Shown: in pieces, positions 1-10,520 of the stretch
How the letters are laid out: every line of letters starts with the position of its first letter
Numbering within the stretch: the first letter of the stretch is position 1
From: Isoetes taiwanensis
Lineage: Eukaryota; Streptophyta; Lycopodiopsida; Isoetales; Isoetaceae
Assembly (NCBI GenBank): GCA_021234155.1
Contig: JAJEKV010000033.1
Location: 6,380,635 to 6,444,634 of the forward strand
Reading direction: 5' to 3'
Length of the DNA stretch: 64,000 nt
The notes under the pieces: model-generated
The model's database searches: none
What the model saw: the letters and a program-made list of their open reading frames with translations, nothing else
Told to the model about the DNA's origin: nothing
Position numbers and translations under genes: made by a program

Positions 1-290
1 ACATACCCAGAGAACATGACCTCTTGAAGATATGATTCCAATAAGCCCACCGAGGGCATGTCTTCCTTCGTATTTTACACTTTACTTGGGTATTGATGAG
101 CTATAACTATCCAAATGGAGAGATATCATATCATCTTTCAACCTAAATGCCTTATCCCCATCTTCCAACCATGCCTATTTATGTGAGGATATATTGTTCC
201 ATAACTTTAGCGTGGAATGCGTTATCTTCATGTTCCAACCATGTGATGATGTTGGCCCTAATTCAAGACTGAAATGTCTTATCCCCATGT
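1..290. repeat. Degenerate ~75-bp repeat flanking the copia element
   Basis: No gene is visible. Three loosely related copies share a core like CTTATCCCCAT followed by TTCCAACCATG. The copia element sits in the third copy: the repeat breaks at CCCCATGT (290) and resumes after the 3' LTR with CATGTTCTAACCATGG (10946). Confidence 0.5.
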
Positions 291-720
291 TGTGAAGAAA
301 TCTAGTTATCTATATAGTTCATGTCATACTATATTATTGAGTTTATGTTTGTTAAAGCATAATGGTCGGGAAAAAGAAAATCAAAATAGAATGAACAGTG
401 TCATAGGGCCAGGTAGTTTCTACAATTAGAAATAAGGAGCGATAGACAAACAGACGGGTCCGGATTTTGATTGTAAATATGAAGAAAACTGAGCTGAGGA
501 GCATGATACTGTTTCCGGATGAAGCTTGAACGCAATGAGTCTACCGTGAAGTCTTCAAAGAAGTAATGTGTATACATCAAATACTATTCTTGCTTAAAAA
601 GTCTTTGAATGCAATTTCCTCAATAAATCGGCAAGTTAGAAATTTATTTTTCTAAGGGTGTTGTCCATATTTGCCATTTACCATTTTGTTATTTTGTTGT
701 TGATAAGAAGAAAATTCACA
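291..720 (+). repeat. 5' LTR of the copia element
   Basis: 430-bp LTR with TG...CA ends, directly followed by the primer-binding site. It pairs with 10521-10945 and contains a 4-bp TATA-type indel (CTATATAG) that the 3' copy lacks. Confidence 0.93.
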
Positions 721-721
721 T

Positions 722-733
722 TGGTATCAGAGC
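722..733 (+). promoter_or_regulatory. Primer-binding site, initiator Met tRNA
   Basis: TGGTATCAGAGC lies one base after the 5' LTR. This is the usual plant copia minus-strand priming site, complementary to the 3' end of tRNA-iMet. Confidence 0.92.
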
Positions 734-745
734 TACAGAGCAAAT

Positions 746-2091
746 ATGGCTACACGATTTGGTGCTACACTTTTGACAGGGATTGAAGTGTTCAAAGGTG
801 ATTATGGCTTTCAAATTTGGAAAGAGAATATCATGGAAGTTCTGGAGTTTGAAGGTCTGTGGGACCTTGTGGATCCATCAGTTGGAATAAATGTGCCATC
901 TAACACAGGTGCAGCGGACTCCTCATCTAGTAGTGGTACTAGCTCAGTAGCAGGGGTACAAACTGGCACTAGTAGTGCAAGCAATCCTGCAACCTCAGGG
1001 TCAGAAGTTGTTGTAGACAACAAGACTAGAGAAAGTGAAGCTAAAGCCATATTTAGATCCAAGCTTGCTCCTGGTATTATGCTCAATTTAAGAGGTATGG
1101 GACCTAGAGAAATGTGGCAGTATTTGATGTTCTGGAAAGTGAGATAAAGAAGCTGAAGTATGAGTTATTTCAGAAATATGATACACTTTGTGCAGATCTT
1201 ACAGCAGCCGGAGAAACTATTACACCAGATCATCAAGTGCTAGATATTTCAAGAATGTTTTCTTCTATGGAACAACTGTCAACACTTATACGAAATGTAG
1301 CCAGAGATAGACAACATGCTGAATGTATGGCTCACACAGATATTGAGCAAAAGAAGCTTTTGACCGAGGAAGAAGGTGAGTCTGCTGATGTGTTGCTTGC
1401 AAAGAAGGTCAAGAGCAGTTTAGAAATCAAGGGAAAAGGACTGGTAGGTCCTTGCTTTGTGTGTGGAGAAAGTGGACACGTTAAAATTAACTGTCCAAAA
1501 ATTGGAAAACCAGTGTCATGTTATAACGGTGGAGGATTAGGGCATCTATCTACTACTTGCTCCAGTCCAATAATGAATGCTAGAGGAAGAGGAAGAAGAA
1601 GAGGTAGATCTGACAGCAGAGGTGGCAGATACAGAGGAAGGGGAAGAAGAGGTGGCAGATCAGCAAGCGTAAACATGGCCACGGAAGAAGTGGAAGAAAT
1701 AGAAGAAGATGAAAGTGAAGATCATGACACTGAGGTATGTGATAGTTTGTTTAATACTTGTAAAGCCTCTAGGTTAGCATCTAACGCATTTGTTGTGGAT
1801 AGCGGTGCAGAGAGGAGCTCCTCTGAAATGTTAAAGGGGAGTTCAGGTGGTTTTGGTAAGCATGTGAGACTTGGAGATGGGAGAACTCAACCCGTAGAAT
1901 CTGAAGGATTGTTGCAGCTGTACAATCTTGAAGGGAGGCCAGTAAATATACATAATGTGTTCTGTGTACCTGGTGTGTTGAGAAATCTAGTTTCTGTAAG
2001 CCAACTAGCAGATCTTGGCTTTGTCGTTGTTTTTAACAAAAGGCTTTGTAAGATTTGGAAAAATAATAAAGTTGCTTTTCTTGGTACATAG
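746..2091 (+). pseudogene. copia gag and protease region
   Basis: ATG at 746 follows the leader. The first frame encodes the gag N-terminus (MATRFGATLLTG) and is lost near 1115-1147. The Gag_pre/UBN2-like part continues in another frame (FDVLESEIKKLKYELF). One good CCHC zinc knuckle, CFVCGESGHVKINC, lies at about 1453. A second, CYNGGGLGHLSTTC, has lost its second cysteine (Gly instead). An arginine/glycine-rich stretch (1590-1680) and an acidic stretch follow, then the aspartic protease motif VVDSGA (about 1792-1809). A TAG at 2089 interrupts the frame just before the integrase. Frameshift and stop mean no Gag-Pol can be made from this copy. Confidence 0.88.
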
Positions 2092-3105
2092 ATTGGTAAT
2101 TTGTATGAACTAAATTGTCAAGATATTCATTTTGATGCTCCTGTTCCGATGTCTTCTATAAATATTGCAGAAGAATCTCCGTCCATTGAAGTATGGCATG
2201 AAAAATTAGCACATGTAAATCTAAAATGCATTGAAGAGATGATCCGAAAAAAATATATTATGGCAACTTCTCATAATAACAAGAAGAAGTTTATATGCTA
2301 TGGCTGCATGCTAGGTAAGCATTGCAGATTACCGTTTCACAGGAATAAGAAAAGAGCAGATGATGTTTTAAAGCTGGTCCACTCTAACATTTGCGGCCCA
2401 TTAAATGTGCAAGGCAAAACAGGTAAAAGGTACTTTCTTACCTTTGTGGATGATTTTTCAAGATTTACAAAAATATACTTGCTAAAGAATAAAAGTGAAG
2501 CTTATGATGTATTCAAGAACTTTGTGCTTGAAAGCGAAAGAGAAACAGGAAAAAAATTGGTTTGCCTACGGTCTGATAGAGGTGGTGAGTATCTTTCTCA
2601 GAGATTTAAAAGCTTTGGTAAATTTCATGGAATAAAGAGGCAAGTTACGTGTTCTCACATGCCTCAGCAGAATGGAATTTCAGAAAGAAAAAACAGGACT
2701 TTACTAAATGCTCTAAGGGCTTTACTGAAGCACACTGGACTGCCCAACTATCTATGGGAAGAAACAATTCGCACGGTGGTCTATATTCAAAACAAGCTTT
2801 GTTCTGTAAGTACAAAATATGCCTTGCCTGAGGAACTTTGGTCAAACACAAAGATAAGTTTTGATCGGCTGAAAGTGTTTGGATGTCTCGCATATATGCA
2901 TGTTCCAGAAGAGCTAAGAAAAAAATTAGATGACCGAGCTCGTGTTACATTCTTTGTTGGATATGATCAAGAAAGCAAAGGCTACAGATTGTATGAACCA
3001 TTGAGCAAGAAAATTCTTGTAAGTAGAGACGTAACCTTTGATGAATCAATGGTATTTAAAGAGTATTTAGAAAGCAAGCATGCAATAGAACTAAGGAAAA
3101 GGTAA
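2092..3105 (+). pseudogene. copia integrase
   Basis: In the same frame as the preceding protease after one TAG. It starts with the GAG-pre-integrase/HHCC zinc region (HEKLAHVN, then CYGCMLGKHC). In the catalytic core the second acidic residue is present (LRSDRGGEY), as is the glutamate (ISERKNRTLLN). The first, normally HSDxxGP, reads HSNICGP, so the catalytic Asp appears replaced by Asn (codon AAC near 2388). The copia C-terminal GKGY-like region (FFVGYDQESKGYRLYEP) is intact. This copy would probably not integrate even if translated. Confidence 0.88.
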
Positions 3106-3154
3106 GACAGAAAGTGGACTCGAAAAGAAGGGTGTCAATGAAAGGATTAGAACT

Positions 3155-4602
3155 TTGTTGGATGATGATGATAAAGATATAATCCTAAACGACAAGCCAA
3201 ATACAAATGAAGATGCAACAATGAACGAAGCGCAGCCAAGTATGCAAGAAGAAATAATGGAAAATATTGAAAAGAAAAAAAGGAGAACACAAGCTGAAAT
3301 TCTAAGAGAAGAAGCCAATCTTGAAGTGGAAAAATATGGTAGATCTGAAGAAGGAAAGAGCAAAAGTTTGGAAATAGCAGCCCATATACAAGTTGCTCTG
3401 GATGATAGCGTGCCGCAAAATATAGAAGATGCGCTTACTTGTCAGGATGCACAAAAATGGAAGGAGGCAATGCTAGAAGAAATAAAATCGTTCAAAAGAA
3501 CTGGTACGTATGATATTGTAGAAAAACCAGAAGCGAAGAATATAGTAGGCTGCAAATGGATTTTTAAAATCAAACCTGGACTAGATGGCAATGCAAATAA
3601 ATTTAAAGCTAGACTTGTTGCACAGAGCTACAGCCAGAAAAAGGGAATTGATTATCAAGAAACGTTTTCACCCATAGTGAGACTTTCAAGCATTAGGTTA
3701 ATGCTTGCTCTGGCTAATGCAAGAAGGCTTAAAATTCATCATATGGATGTTTCTACAGCATTTCTATATGCTAAATTAGATAAAGAAATTTTTATGCAAC
3801 AAGCTCCTGGATTTGAACATGCTGGAAACAAGGTATGGAGACTGAAAAAAGTAGTCTACGGACTGAAACAGGCACCCAGGCAATGGTACAGATGTATGGA
3901 TAAGTATCTAACAGAACAAGGGTTCAGAAAATTAGAACCAGATGGTAATTTATACAATTACTGTGATGGAAAATGAGTACTGCATCATGGCTTTATATGT
4001 AGATGATTGTATAATGTGCGCTACATTTGACAAAGTACTAAGTCACTGCAAAGAGACACTAAAAGGAAAATTCAAGATGACAGATCTAGGGGAGTTAAAA
4101 ACGTTTCTAGGAATGGAGATAACAAGATTTATTGAAGACAAGAAACTATGTCTAAGTCAGAAAAGAAATATCCAAAGTATGCTAAAAAGATTCGGTATGC
4201 AAGGTTGCAAACCTGCTAAAACTCCTATTGTGTCTGGCTGCAAATTAACAAAAGATATGGGACCCAAAACTGAAGCTGAAATTCTGGATATGGAAAACGT
4301 ACCATATCAACAGTTGATAGGCTGCTTGTTATATGTAGCGAATGGAACAAGACCTGATATATCATTTGCTGTAAACATGCTAAGCAGGTTTAATAATAAT
4401 CCAGGAAGATCACACTGGGTAACGACGAAGAGAGTACTCAACTTGAAAGGAACTGAAGATTTTAGCTTGGTATATAGTTCTGATAATGTAACTTTAAAGG
4501 CATTTTCAGATTCTGATTGGGCTGGTGATGTTGATACTAGGTTACATAAGGCTATCTAATGATAGTTGGAGGTGGCAGCGTTTCATGGAAAAGTAAACAA
4601 GG
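3155..4602 (+). pseudogene. copia reverse transcriptase and start of RNase H
   Basis: RVT_2 domain: W-x-F-K-I-K (CKWIFKIKPG), ARLVAQSYSQ, DVSTAFLYAKLDKEI and KVVYGLKQAPRQWY in one frame. A frameshift near 3960 puts the catalytic ALYVDDCIM in another frame, followed by LGELKTFLGMEI and GCLLYVANGTRPDISFAV. RNase H begins with FSDSDWAGDVDTR (about 4505-4545). After another frame change, GGGSVSWKSKQ is cut at AAACAAGG (4595-4602). The rest of RNase H resumes at 10149. Confidence 0.9.
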
Positions 4603-4609
4603 TGCTGCG

Positions 4610-4630
4610 CACGGAGGGTTGCCCTCCGTG
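4610..4630. other. Perfect hairpin at left end of insert
   Basis: CACGGAGGG and CCCTCCGTG form a 9-bp perfect stem with a TTG loop, 7 bp inside the insertion boundary. A matching hairpin lies at the other end, so it is probably part of the element terminus. Confidence 0.7.
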
Positions 4631-5035
4631 ACTCGAGGGTGAAGTGACCAAAAGATGACGCATGTTGCACATCAAATAGTGGTAAAAATGTCTTTTGCTG
4701 TGTGCTATCACAAAACCTGCAACAAGTATTTGCTATTTCCTGCAAGAGGATACAGAAGTGCTGCAAACCCTGCAATTCAAAACAATTCTCCTGTTAGTCA
4801 AAAGCTTGCATTCAACAGTCAATAAGCAGGGATACTTAAGATGGATAAATGAAATTTAAGATATTCAAAGTACTCACGAACAACGTAACAAAGGCATGAC
4901 AACTTTTTCCGTAAAGAATGGCTTCACCTTGAGATAAACCCATAAAAGCCTGAAACTGTCTTTTGCAAAGTCAATCTTTTCCATGTCTCAGATACCCATG
5001 TATCCGTGGAGAGAGATGATGCTTCATTTTTGTTT

Positions 5036-5345
5036 TTAAGACAATTCTTCCATAAATTCTTGAATGCTCAATGGTTGGTCTAGTATATGGTTCAGCCCAA
5101 ACGCAAATGCTTTTTTCAGTTTAGGACTGTGTATAATATCCAAGCTTGTAGTCCGAATGTGGCCTATCCTGTGGTCAATGTTCTTTCTTAGATTGGGATT
5201 CTGACATGGACATTTATTGGTCCTTTCACTAGAGAAGATCATAAAAGGTTTGTATACTTTGTCACTAATCTGTTCCACATATTTCCAAGCAAATGTTGTA
5301 CAATCAACTAATTCCTGTCCCCTTTCTTGGAAGACTTCATATAGA
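5036..5345 (-). pseudogene. Unrecognised coding-like fragment
   Basis: A minus-strand open frame here has protein-like composition, for example LVDCTTFAWKYVEQISDKVY, then DHRIGHIRTTSLDIIHSP and AFAFGLNHILDQPLS. I do not recognise the family with confidence. It abuts the Helitron helicase fragment, which runs in the opposite direction from about 5347. It has no start codon or flanking signals and is probably a captured fragment. Confidence 0.35.
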
Positions 5346-5346
5346 A

Positions 5347-6478
5347 TTGTGTGGAAAACGTATGAACAATGAGTCAGGACTCGATCGCGACTTGGTTGAG
5401 ATACCTGAAGAATGCGTGGTAGAAGACGACTTGATTGACAGCATCTTTGGCAAGGAAATAACAGAGGCAAATGTGCACCTATTGTATGACAAGGCCATCT
5501 TGACTCCAAAGAATGAAGACACGCTGAGAATCAACAATAAGGTCCTTTTAAGGTTGAATGGATAACTCCATACGTACACGAGTATAGATGCCATCATTGC
5601 AGAAGGCGAAGATGCTACAAGGGATTTCCCAATTGAGTTCATCAACCACCTGACTCCTTCTGGCATGCCACCGCATACGTTACACATCAAGGATGGTGCC
5701 ATCATCATCCTACTCAGAAACATGAACCCGAAGGCCGGTCTCTGCAATGGCACCCGTCTCCGTGTAATCAAAGCGCACTCAAGAATCATAGATGGGTAAA
5801 AGCATGTTAGGGTGTCCCTTAAAAAGTATTATTTAGTGACCAAAAAAGTACCTAAAAAGGTACCCAGGACTGGGTACTGGGTACCTATGTAATATCTCAA
5901 TAAAAGGTACACTCTAGAACTTTTATATATATTTTGGTCTCCAGTAGCATTATCTTTATCTTAACTTTGAATATTAATGCGTCCTTGACTTTTATTTTGG
6001 ACTTTTGTACTAGTTTTAATGAAAACAAAAATGAAAAAGTACCCAGTTCTGAAGTACCTAGTGTATGTACTTTTGCAGGTTCCAAAAGTGGTACACCCTA
6101 ACATGCTTTTACCCAGATGCAGAAATAATCACTGGCACCTACAAAGGTACACGGGTCCTCATACCAAGGATAACACTGGAGCCATCAGATAACGACCTCC
6201 TCCCCTTCAAACAAAGGCAGTTCCCCGTGCGACTTGCATTCTCGATGACCATAAACGAGTCGCAAGGACAATCAATGACCTCCGTTGGCATCTACCTACC
6301 AACTCCAGTATTCGCACACGGCCAGCTCTATGTCGCATTCTCAAGGTGCACTACACAACACGGAGTGAAGGTATACATTCAAGAAACCTCAAGACAAGGA
6401 GCACTGCTAAAAAACAAGAAGAGGTTCACTCCAAATGTAGTCTACAAAGAAATTCTACGGGATGAAATAGCCCCTTAG
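5347..6478 (+). pseudogene. Helitron helicase, C-terminal part, split by a small element
   Basis: Pif1-type helicase of a plant Helitron, C-terminal third only. Visible are FGKEITEANVHLLYDKAILTP, then after an in-frame TAA (near 5562) FPIEFINHLTPSGMPPHTL, then LLRNMNPKAGLCNGTRL. A 321-bp element interrupts at 5794. After it come EIITGTYKGTRVLIPRI, LAFSMTINESQGQSM and VAFSRCTT, the last helicase motifs, ending at a TAG at 6476-6478. The replication-initiator domain and N-terminal helicase motifs are missing. Excising 5794-6114 plus one AGAT restores the reading frame across the junction. Confidence 0.88.
5794..6114. mobile_element. 321-bp MITE-like element with 22-bp perfect inverted ends
   Basis: The ends are GGGTAAAAGCATGTTAGG... 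and its exact reverse complement, identical over 22 bp (23 if the flanking T/A are included). The flanks carry AGAT on both sides (5790-5793 and 6115-6118). The interior is A/T-rich with repeated GGTACC/GTACCC words and has no ORF. The short target duplication (4 bp, or GA if the ends start with T) does not settle the superfamily. Confidence 0.88.
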
Positions 6479-6620
6479 TTTCTATAGATTTCTTACATTG
6501 TACTAATACCCAGCAGCTTGGGCACTATAACTATGTTTGGATTTTTTTTTAATTCCAATAATAAAAGCTTACTGCACACATTTATTATTGCAATAAAAAC
6601 ATTTACAAACTTCCAACGAA

Positions 6621-6649
6621 TGCCCAGCAACGCTGGGCACCGTTACTAG
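6621..6649 (+). mobile_element. Helitron 3' terminus
   Basis: TGCCCAGC-AAC-GCTGGGCA forms an 8-bp stem hairpin, followed 6 bp later by CTAG and then T at 6650. A hairpin shortly before CTRR|T is the diagnostic Helitron 3' end, here 143 bp after the helicase stop codon on the same strand. A related but imperfect copy lies at about 6512-6535. The matching 5' TC end was not found. Confidence 0.82.
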
Positions 6650-6855
6650 TACGAGAGAAGGTTACCTAAGAAGAATCATAACAAGTACGTGACAATTACA
6701 TGTTGCCCGTTGTGCTAATTGTTCTCTAACATGGAGATCATTTGATGACATGTTCAACTAGGATGACACAATATCAACATCAAAGTCCCTTGCATCTACA
6801 AAGAACTCATTGACTAAATCGCACAAAACCATTAGTTACAAAATGTAAACCTTAG

Positions 6856-7195
6856 AACATCTAGTAATTGCAACTACTACAAAAGCCTATTAAGATATGC
6901 ACTTAAATTTGATGAGTGCGCTCTAGATTTGTGACAAACATCTAATAGTTGCAACTACTGACAAAAGCCTATTAAAACATGTTCTTAAATTTGATGAATG
7001 AGCTCTAAATTTGTGACCTTAAAACATCTAATAGTTGCAACTACTGTAAAGGCCTATTAAAAAATGCTCTTAAATTTGGTGATTGTGCTCCTGAATTTCG
7101 TGCCTTAGATTTGTGACCTTCGAGCAATTTTAATTGGACACCGCTCTTGAATTTCGTGCCTTAGATTTGTGACCTTAGAGCAATTTTAATGACAC
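6856..7195. repeat. Tandem repeat, ~80-86-bp units
   Basis: About three full copies share AACATCTAATAGTTGCAACT, ...GCCTATTAA, ...CTTAAATTTG and ATTTGTGACCTTA, followed by partial copies based on TTTCGTGCCTTAGATTTG. Non-coding. Confidence 0.75.
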
Positions 7196-7988
7196 CCATG
7201 CTGAGTGCGCTCTTTAACTCCGAGCAATTTCTAGAAATGTCTATTTTTTATCATTTAGACAAGAATATAAAGTGAACAAGCAAATCATAAATTTTCCTGA
7301 CAACGTTGGGCTATCTGCCTCAACTCATGCCTGCTTATGTAGAAATGAAAAATAACTGCAGCTTCCAAGTTCCAATTTTGAAAATAATGACAGAGAAAAA
7401 TTGATCAAACACAAGAAACAAATACGCAATTCCACATTGTCTTAAAGACTAGCCTCAATTTACAACAATGAAAGTAAAGCTATATGGTTGAAATACCACT
7501 CAGAGATGTATCTTTCTGCAAATTTTCCTCATCCAAGAGCTGCAACAACAATTCCACAGCAAGTGATTTTGCTTGAACTAATAGGTTGATTTTATTACAT
7601 CTATATTCTCTAATCTTCATATTACACCATCAACTATCAGACCTATGTGGCAAATATAATCCAGCGTTCCAAGGAAATCACAAGTACAATTTGTGAACAA
7701 AGGTTCATTCATTCTAGCAAACACCACCAAGGACTAGGATATTCGTGGCATGATCCGTAATAGCATTTAAAAGAGAAAACTCAAAAGTTCTAAGGTAGAA
7801 GCACCCCATCTCTTGACAGCTGACCTTTCCTGCTATGCATCCTCCCATCTTTAAGTTCATTTTCATATCGCGACCACGTTTCATATTTTCAATATCTAGC
7901 GACCTCACATTTGAAAGGTCTTTCATCCTAAATCTAACCTGCACTGCAAATTTAAAATCCAAAATGCAGATAAAATTAGCAAAGTAAA
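7196..7988. other. Non-coding stretch, no gene recognised
   Basis: A/T-rich sequence between the tandem repeat and the isomerase copy. The minus-strand open frame at 7714-8052 has no recognised homology and is probably 3' flank of the copied gene. Confidence 0.4.
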
Positions 7989-9170
7989 TCATAACAGTTC
8001 TGTAAATTCTGAAAGGACTTTGTGTGGCATGCTTATCATCATAAACGACCACCTTGCTCGGTAGATATCACAAATATTGCATTTCCTATTGATGTCGTGG
8101 AAGATGGCCCCAGACATGCTAGATCCCTTAACAGTTGGGATGCCATTAGTGCATGATTGATTACCATCATTCAAACACGAAAATACCCTGGATTCAACAT
8201 AAACTTCGCTGAAGTGCATAAAAAATGGTATGACCACATTCTCATGATCCACAATCGTTTGCATGGCATCAACACCCATTGCACTTTCACGAATTGAACG
8301 TGGAAACTTGTAGTGGTTAGCATTAAGATCACTGCATTTTGTAATGATTGACCCTTAAATTTCAAAACTATCTTACCTGTTAGACCTTTCTGCAACTGTC
8401 AGCTTCAAAATCTCTTCCCCTTTAGATTCAAGAGCATGCCTAAAATCACCATCTGTAAATGTTCTACGGATGCGTTTGCCCTTGTCCACAACTATAAGAC
8501 AACCACATCCTTTCACACTAAGCTCCACCAGCTTACCCATGATAAGGTCATTCTCTTTGCAGATAGGTACATTCTTTTTCATGACATCCTGAAACTGCAA
8601 AATATATTCCTTGCTTGCTCAAGCATCCCACAGTTCTAATAAAATTCTTGGTACTTTTTTTATTATTCCAACAAGAGACAATAGGACATAGTTTCGGATA
8701 ACTATTACATTATATTATAGTAATCAACTTATACAAAACATTTACTGCTAGAATGTATCCACCAATTCATCTTTTTAGTCTAAACGATGGAGAAAAATTA
8801 GATACTAACCTTCCCAAAAGTTGTAAATTTATATGCTTTTAAGTATCACAATGGCAGTAGATGTGATTAAGGCAAGGTCAAAGGGACAAAGACAAGGAAC
8901 CAGCCTCAAAAGCTCTTCTGTTTCACCAGTCTTGCTAAATAGCACTAGGACATCTTTACACTCACAATGCCAATGCCATCATGTAGACGTATTTAATCCC
9001 CGTAGACACAAATTTTTGGGAGATCTTTTGTGCAATGTAGCCACTCTTGCCCACACCAGAACTGTACTAATGTCTGTTGTACAGGTGCAGACAGAGTTGT
9101 ATGAATGCTTGCACTTGGGCATAATCTAGGCACTGGAAAAGAAATCTAAATATCTTTGGTCTTGAGACAG
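7989..9170 (-). pseudogene. Captured arabinose-5-phosphate isomerase (KdsD/SETH3-like) gene copy
   Basis: Minus-strand exon remnants follow the order of the plant KdsD-type isomerase (SIS sugar-isomerase domain plus CBS pair), which makes the Kdo precursor arabinose-5-phosphate. In order: LDYAQVQAFIQLCLHL (about 9130-9080), the SIS motif GVGKSGYIAQKISQKFVSTG (about 9060-9000), then DVLVLFSKTGETEELLRLVP (about 8955-8890), then a CBS exon with QDVMKKNVPICKENDLI and LVELSVKGCGCLIVVD (8595-8385). The CBS exon keeps a TTTTGCAG acceptor and an ACAG|GTAAG donor. A further exon shows AMGVDAMQ and DHENVVIP (8300-8220). Retained introns point to DNA-level capture rather than retroposition. Frameshifts and missing segments mean it is not functional. 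Confidence 0.82.
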
Positions 9171-10117
9171 ACATCGAAGCTAGTCAATTCCACATTCTGC
9201 AGGGTTTTTTGCACCAACTAGTATTACAGGTTCCGATAGATCTCCCATTGGGCTAGATCCAGAAATAAAACTCAAATTGGCACTGCTGCATTGCTCAGCA
9301 GCAGCAGTCCGTGTTAGGTTCTGCAGCCAAGTTTGCATCATTGCGTGTATGCACATGTCATCCATACAATTTCTTTGAAATTTGACTTAATTCTATGCCC
9401 ATTTCTTTTGTCCATTTGATACCTTGTGGAACCATTCTTGGCCTGTTAGCGGATGGCTATTATGGATAGCTTGTCCGGCCTCATGTTCCCATTATCCTTC
9501 AGCAGATACCAGATTGTTCTTTCCCAAGCCCTTTCTCCGTGTATACACAAGTGTGGCTGTGGGAACCATATCAATAGAACGTAGACAAATGGGAAAATGA
9601 TTGCTTAGACTATAGTTGAAAAGAGCTTAGTCTGATGTACCTAGAAACAGCCATCCCGGCCTGTGTGTAGCACTTTAATGTACAATTTGTGATTACGTTC
9701 AAACATAAGGGTCCAAATACTATTTGCAAACTTAGAGTTGTACCTGTGGTGGTTGTGTTGGCCTCTTCTTGGTTTACATTCTTCTTGTTGCCGCAAGGAT
9801 TCCGCATCATCTGGCTCAGTTATATGGTTCAAAGGTAATGTGACTGCAATACCAACAGGCCGTTGTCCTTCTGATGCCTCTGCTTGGGTCCATGGCTGTG
9901 CATGAATATGTGCTCTAATACCTAATAATGGTAAGGGACTACTTGCTCACGTCGGACTTGGAGCGAGCACCGGTTTCCCGGTTTCCACAGTTCATCTCCA
10001 GCAACAGGGGCAACCGAGCATTTACAGCCTATGATGGGTTTTTAGCAGTCATTGGCATATTCTGGGTATATATTGGCATATACCTAGCATATGCCACAAA
10101 CCCACCTCAACAAGGGC
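9171..10117. other. Right part of the insert, no gene recognised
   Basis: Short open frames occur on both strands (for example minus 9180-9365, which may be 5' sequence of the copied isomerase), but none is recognisable. Near 10040-10095 the words GGCATAT and CATAT recur. Confidence 0.4.
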
Positions 10118-10135
10118 TTGCCCCCTTAGGGGCAA
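10118..10135. other. Hairpin at right end of insert
   Basis: TTGCCCC and GGGGCAA form a 7-bp stem with a CTTA loop, 5 bp inside the right boundary. With flanking GGG/CCC it mirrors the hairpin at 4610-4630. Confidence 0.65.
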
Positions 10136-10148
10136 CCCAAAAACAAGG

Positions 10149-10506
10149 AGCCATAGTTTTATCTTCCACAGGAGCAGAATATGCAGCGGCTACACTAGCA
10201 GCCAAAGAAATTATTTGGTTGAGAAGGTTGCTAAAGGATCTGAATAACAATTGTGAAGAACCAACAGAGCTAAAATGTGATAACAAAAGTTGCATTCTGT
10301 TAACACAAAATCCAGTACTTCATGAAAGGACAAAACACATTGAAATGAAAAAACATTTCATCAGGAGAGCAGTGGAGAAAAAGAAAATAGTTGTTACATA
10401 TGTGGATACAGAAAATCAAGTGGCAGATATAATGACGAAGCCTTTAAGAGATAAGAGATTTGCAGAGCTGAGGAAATCCATGGGAGTATTAGATATCAGA
10501 ATATGA
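10149..10506 (+). pseudogene. copia RNase H, C-terminal part
   Basis: Continues from 4602. AIVLSSTGAEYAAATLAAKE carries the RNase H glutamate/aspartate context, then IIWLRRLLKDL, CDNKSCILLTQNPVLHERTK, HIEMKKHFIRRAV and VADIMTKPL, ending at TGA 10504-10506, just before the polypurine tract. The segment itself is undamaged. Confidence 0.92.
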
Positions 10507-10510
10507 CATG

Positions 10511-10520
10511 AAAGGGGAGT
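10511..10520 (+). promoter_or_regulatory. Polypurine tract of copia
   Basis: AAAGGGGAGT directly precedes the TGTGAAG start of the 3' LTR. This is the plus-strand priming site. Confidence 0.85.

Larger units (their letters stand above)
4603..10140. mobile_element. 5.5-kb composite insertion inside copia RNase H
   Basis: RNase H stops after AAACAAGG (4595-4602) and resumes after a second AAACAAGG (10141-10148), an 8-bp target-site duplication. The inserted DNA is a mosaic: an unknown coding-like stretch, the C-terminal half of a Helitron helicase, a Helitron-type 3' end, tandem repeats and a fragmented sugar-phosphate isomerase gene. Both ends have a hairpin (4610-4630 and 10118-10135) sharing the word GGGTTGCCC in inverted orientation, but no long terminal inverted repeat. 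An 8-bp duplication is typical of hAT elements, while Helitrons make none. The carrier class is unresolved. Confidence 0.75.

Noticed and set aside
9928-10148. N-terminal extension of the RNase H open frame
   Set aside because: The first ~70 codons are insert sequence upstream of the AAACAAGG duplication, not part of the copia protein.
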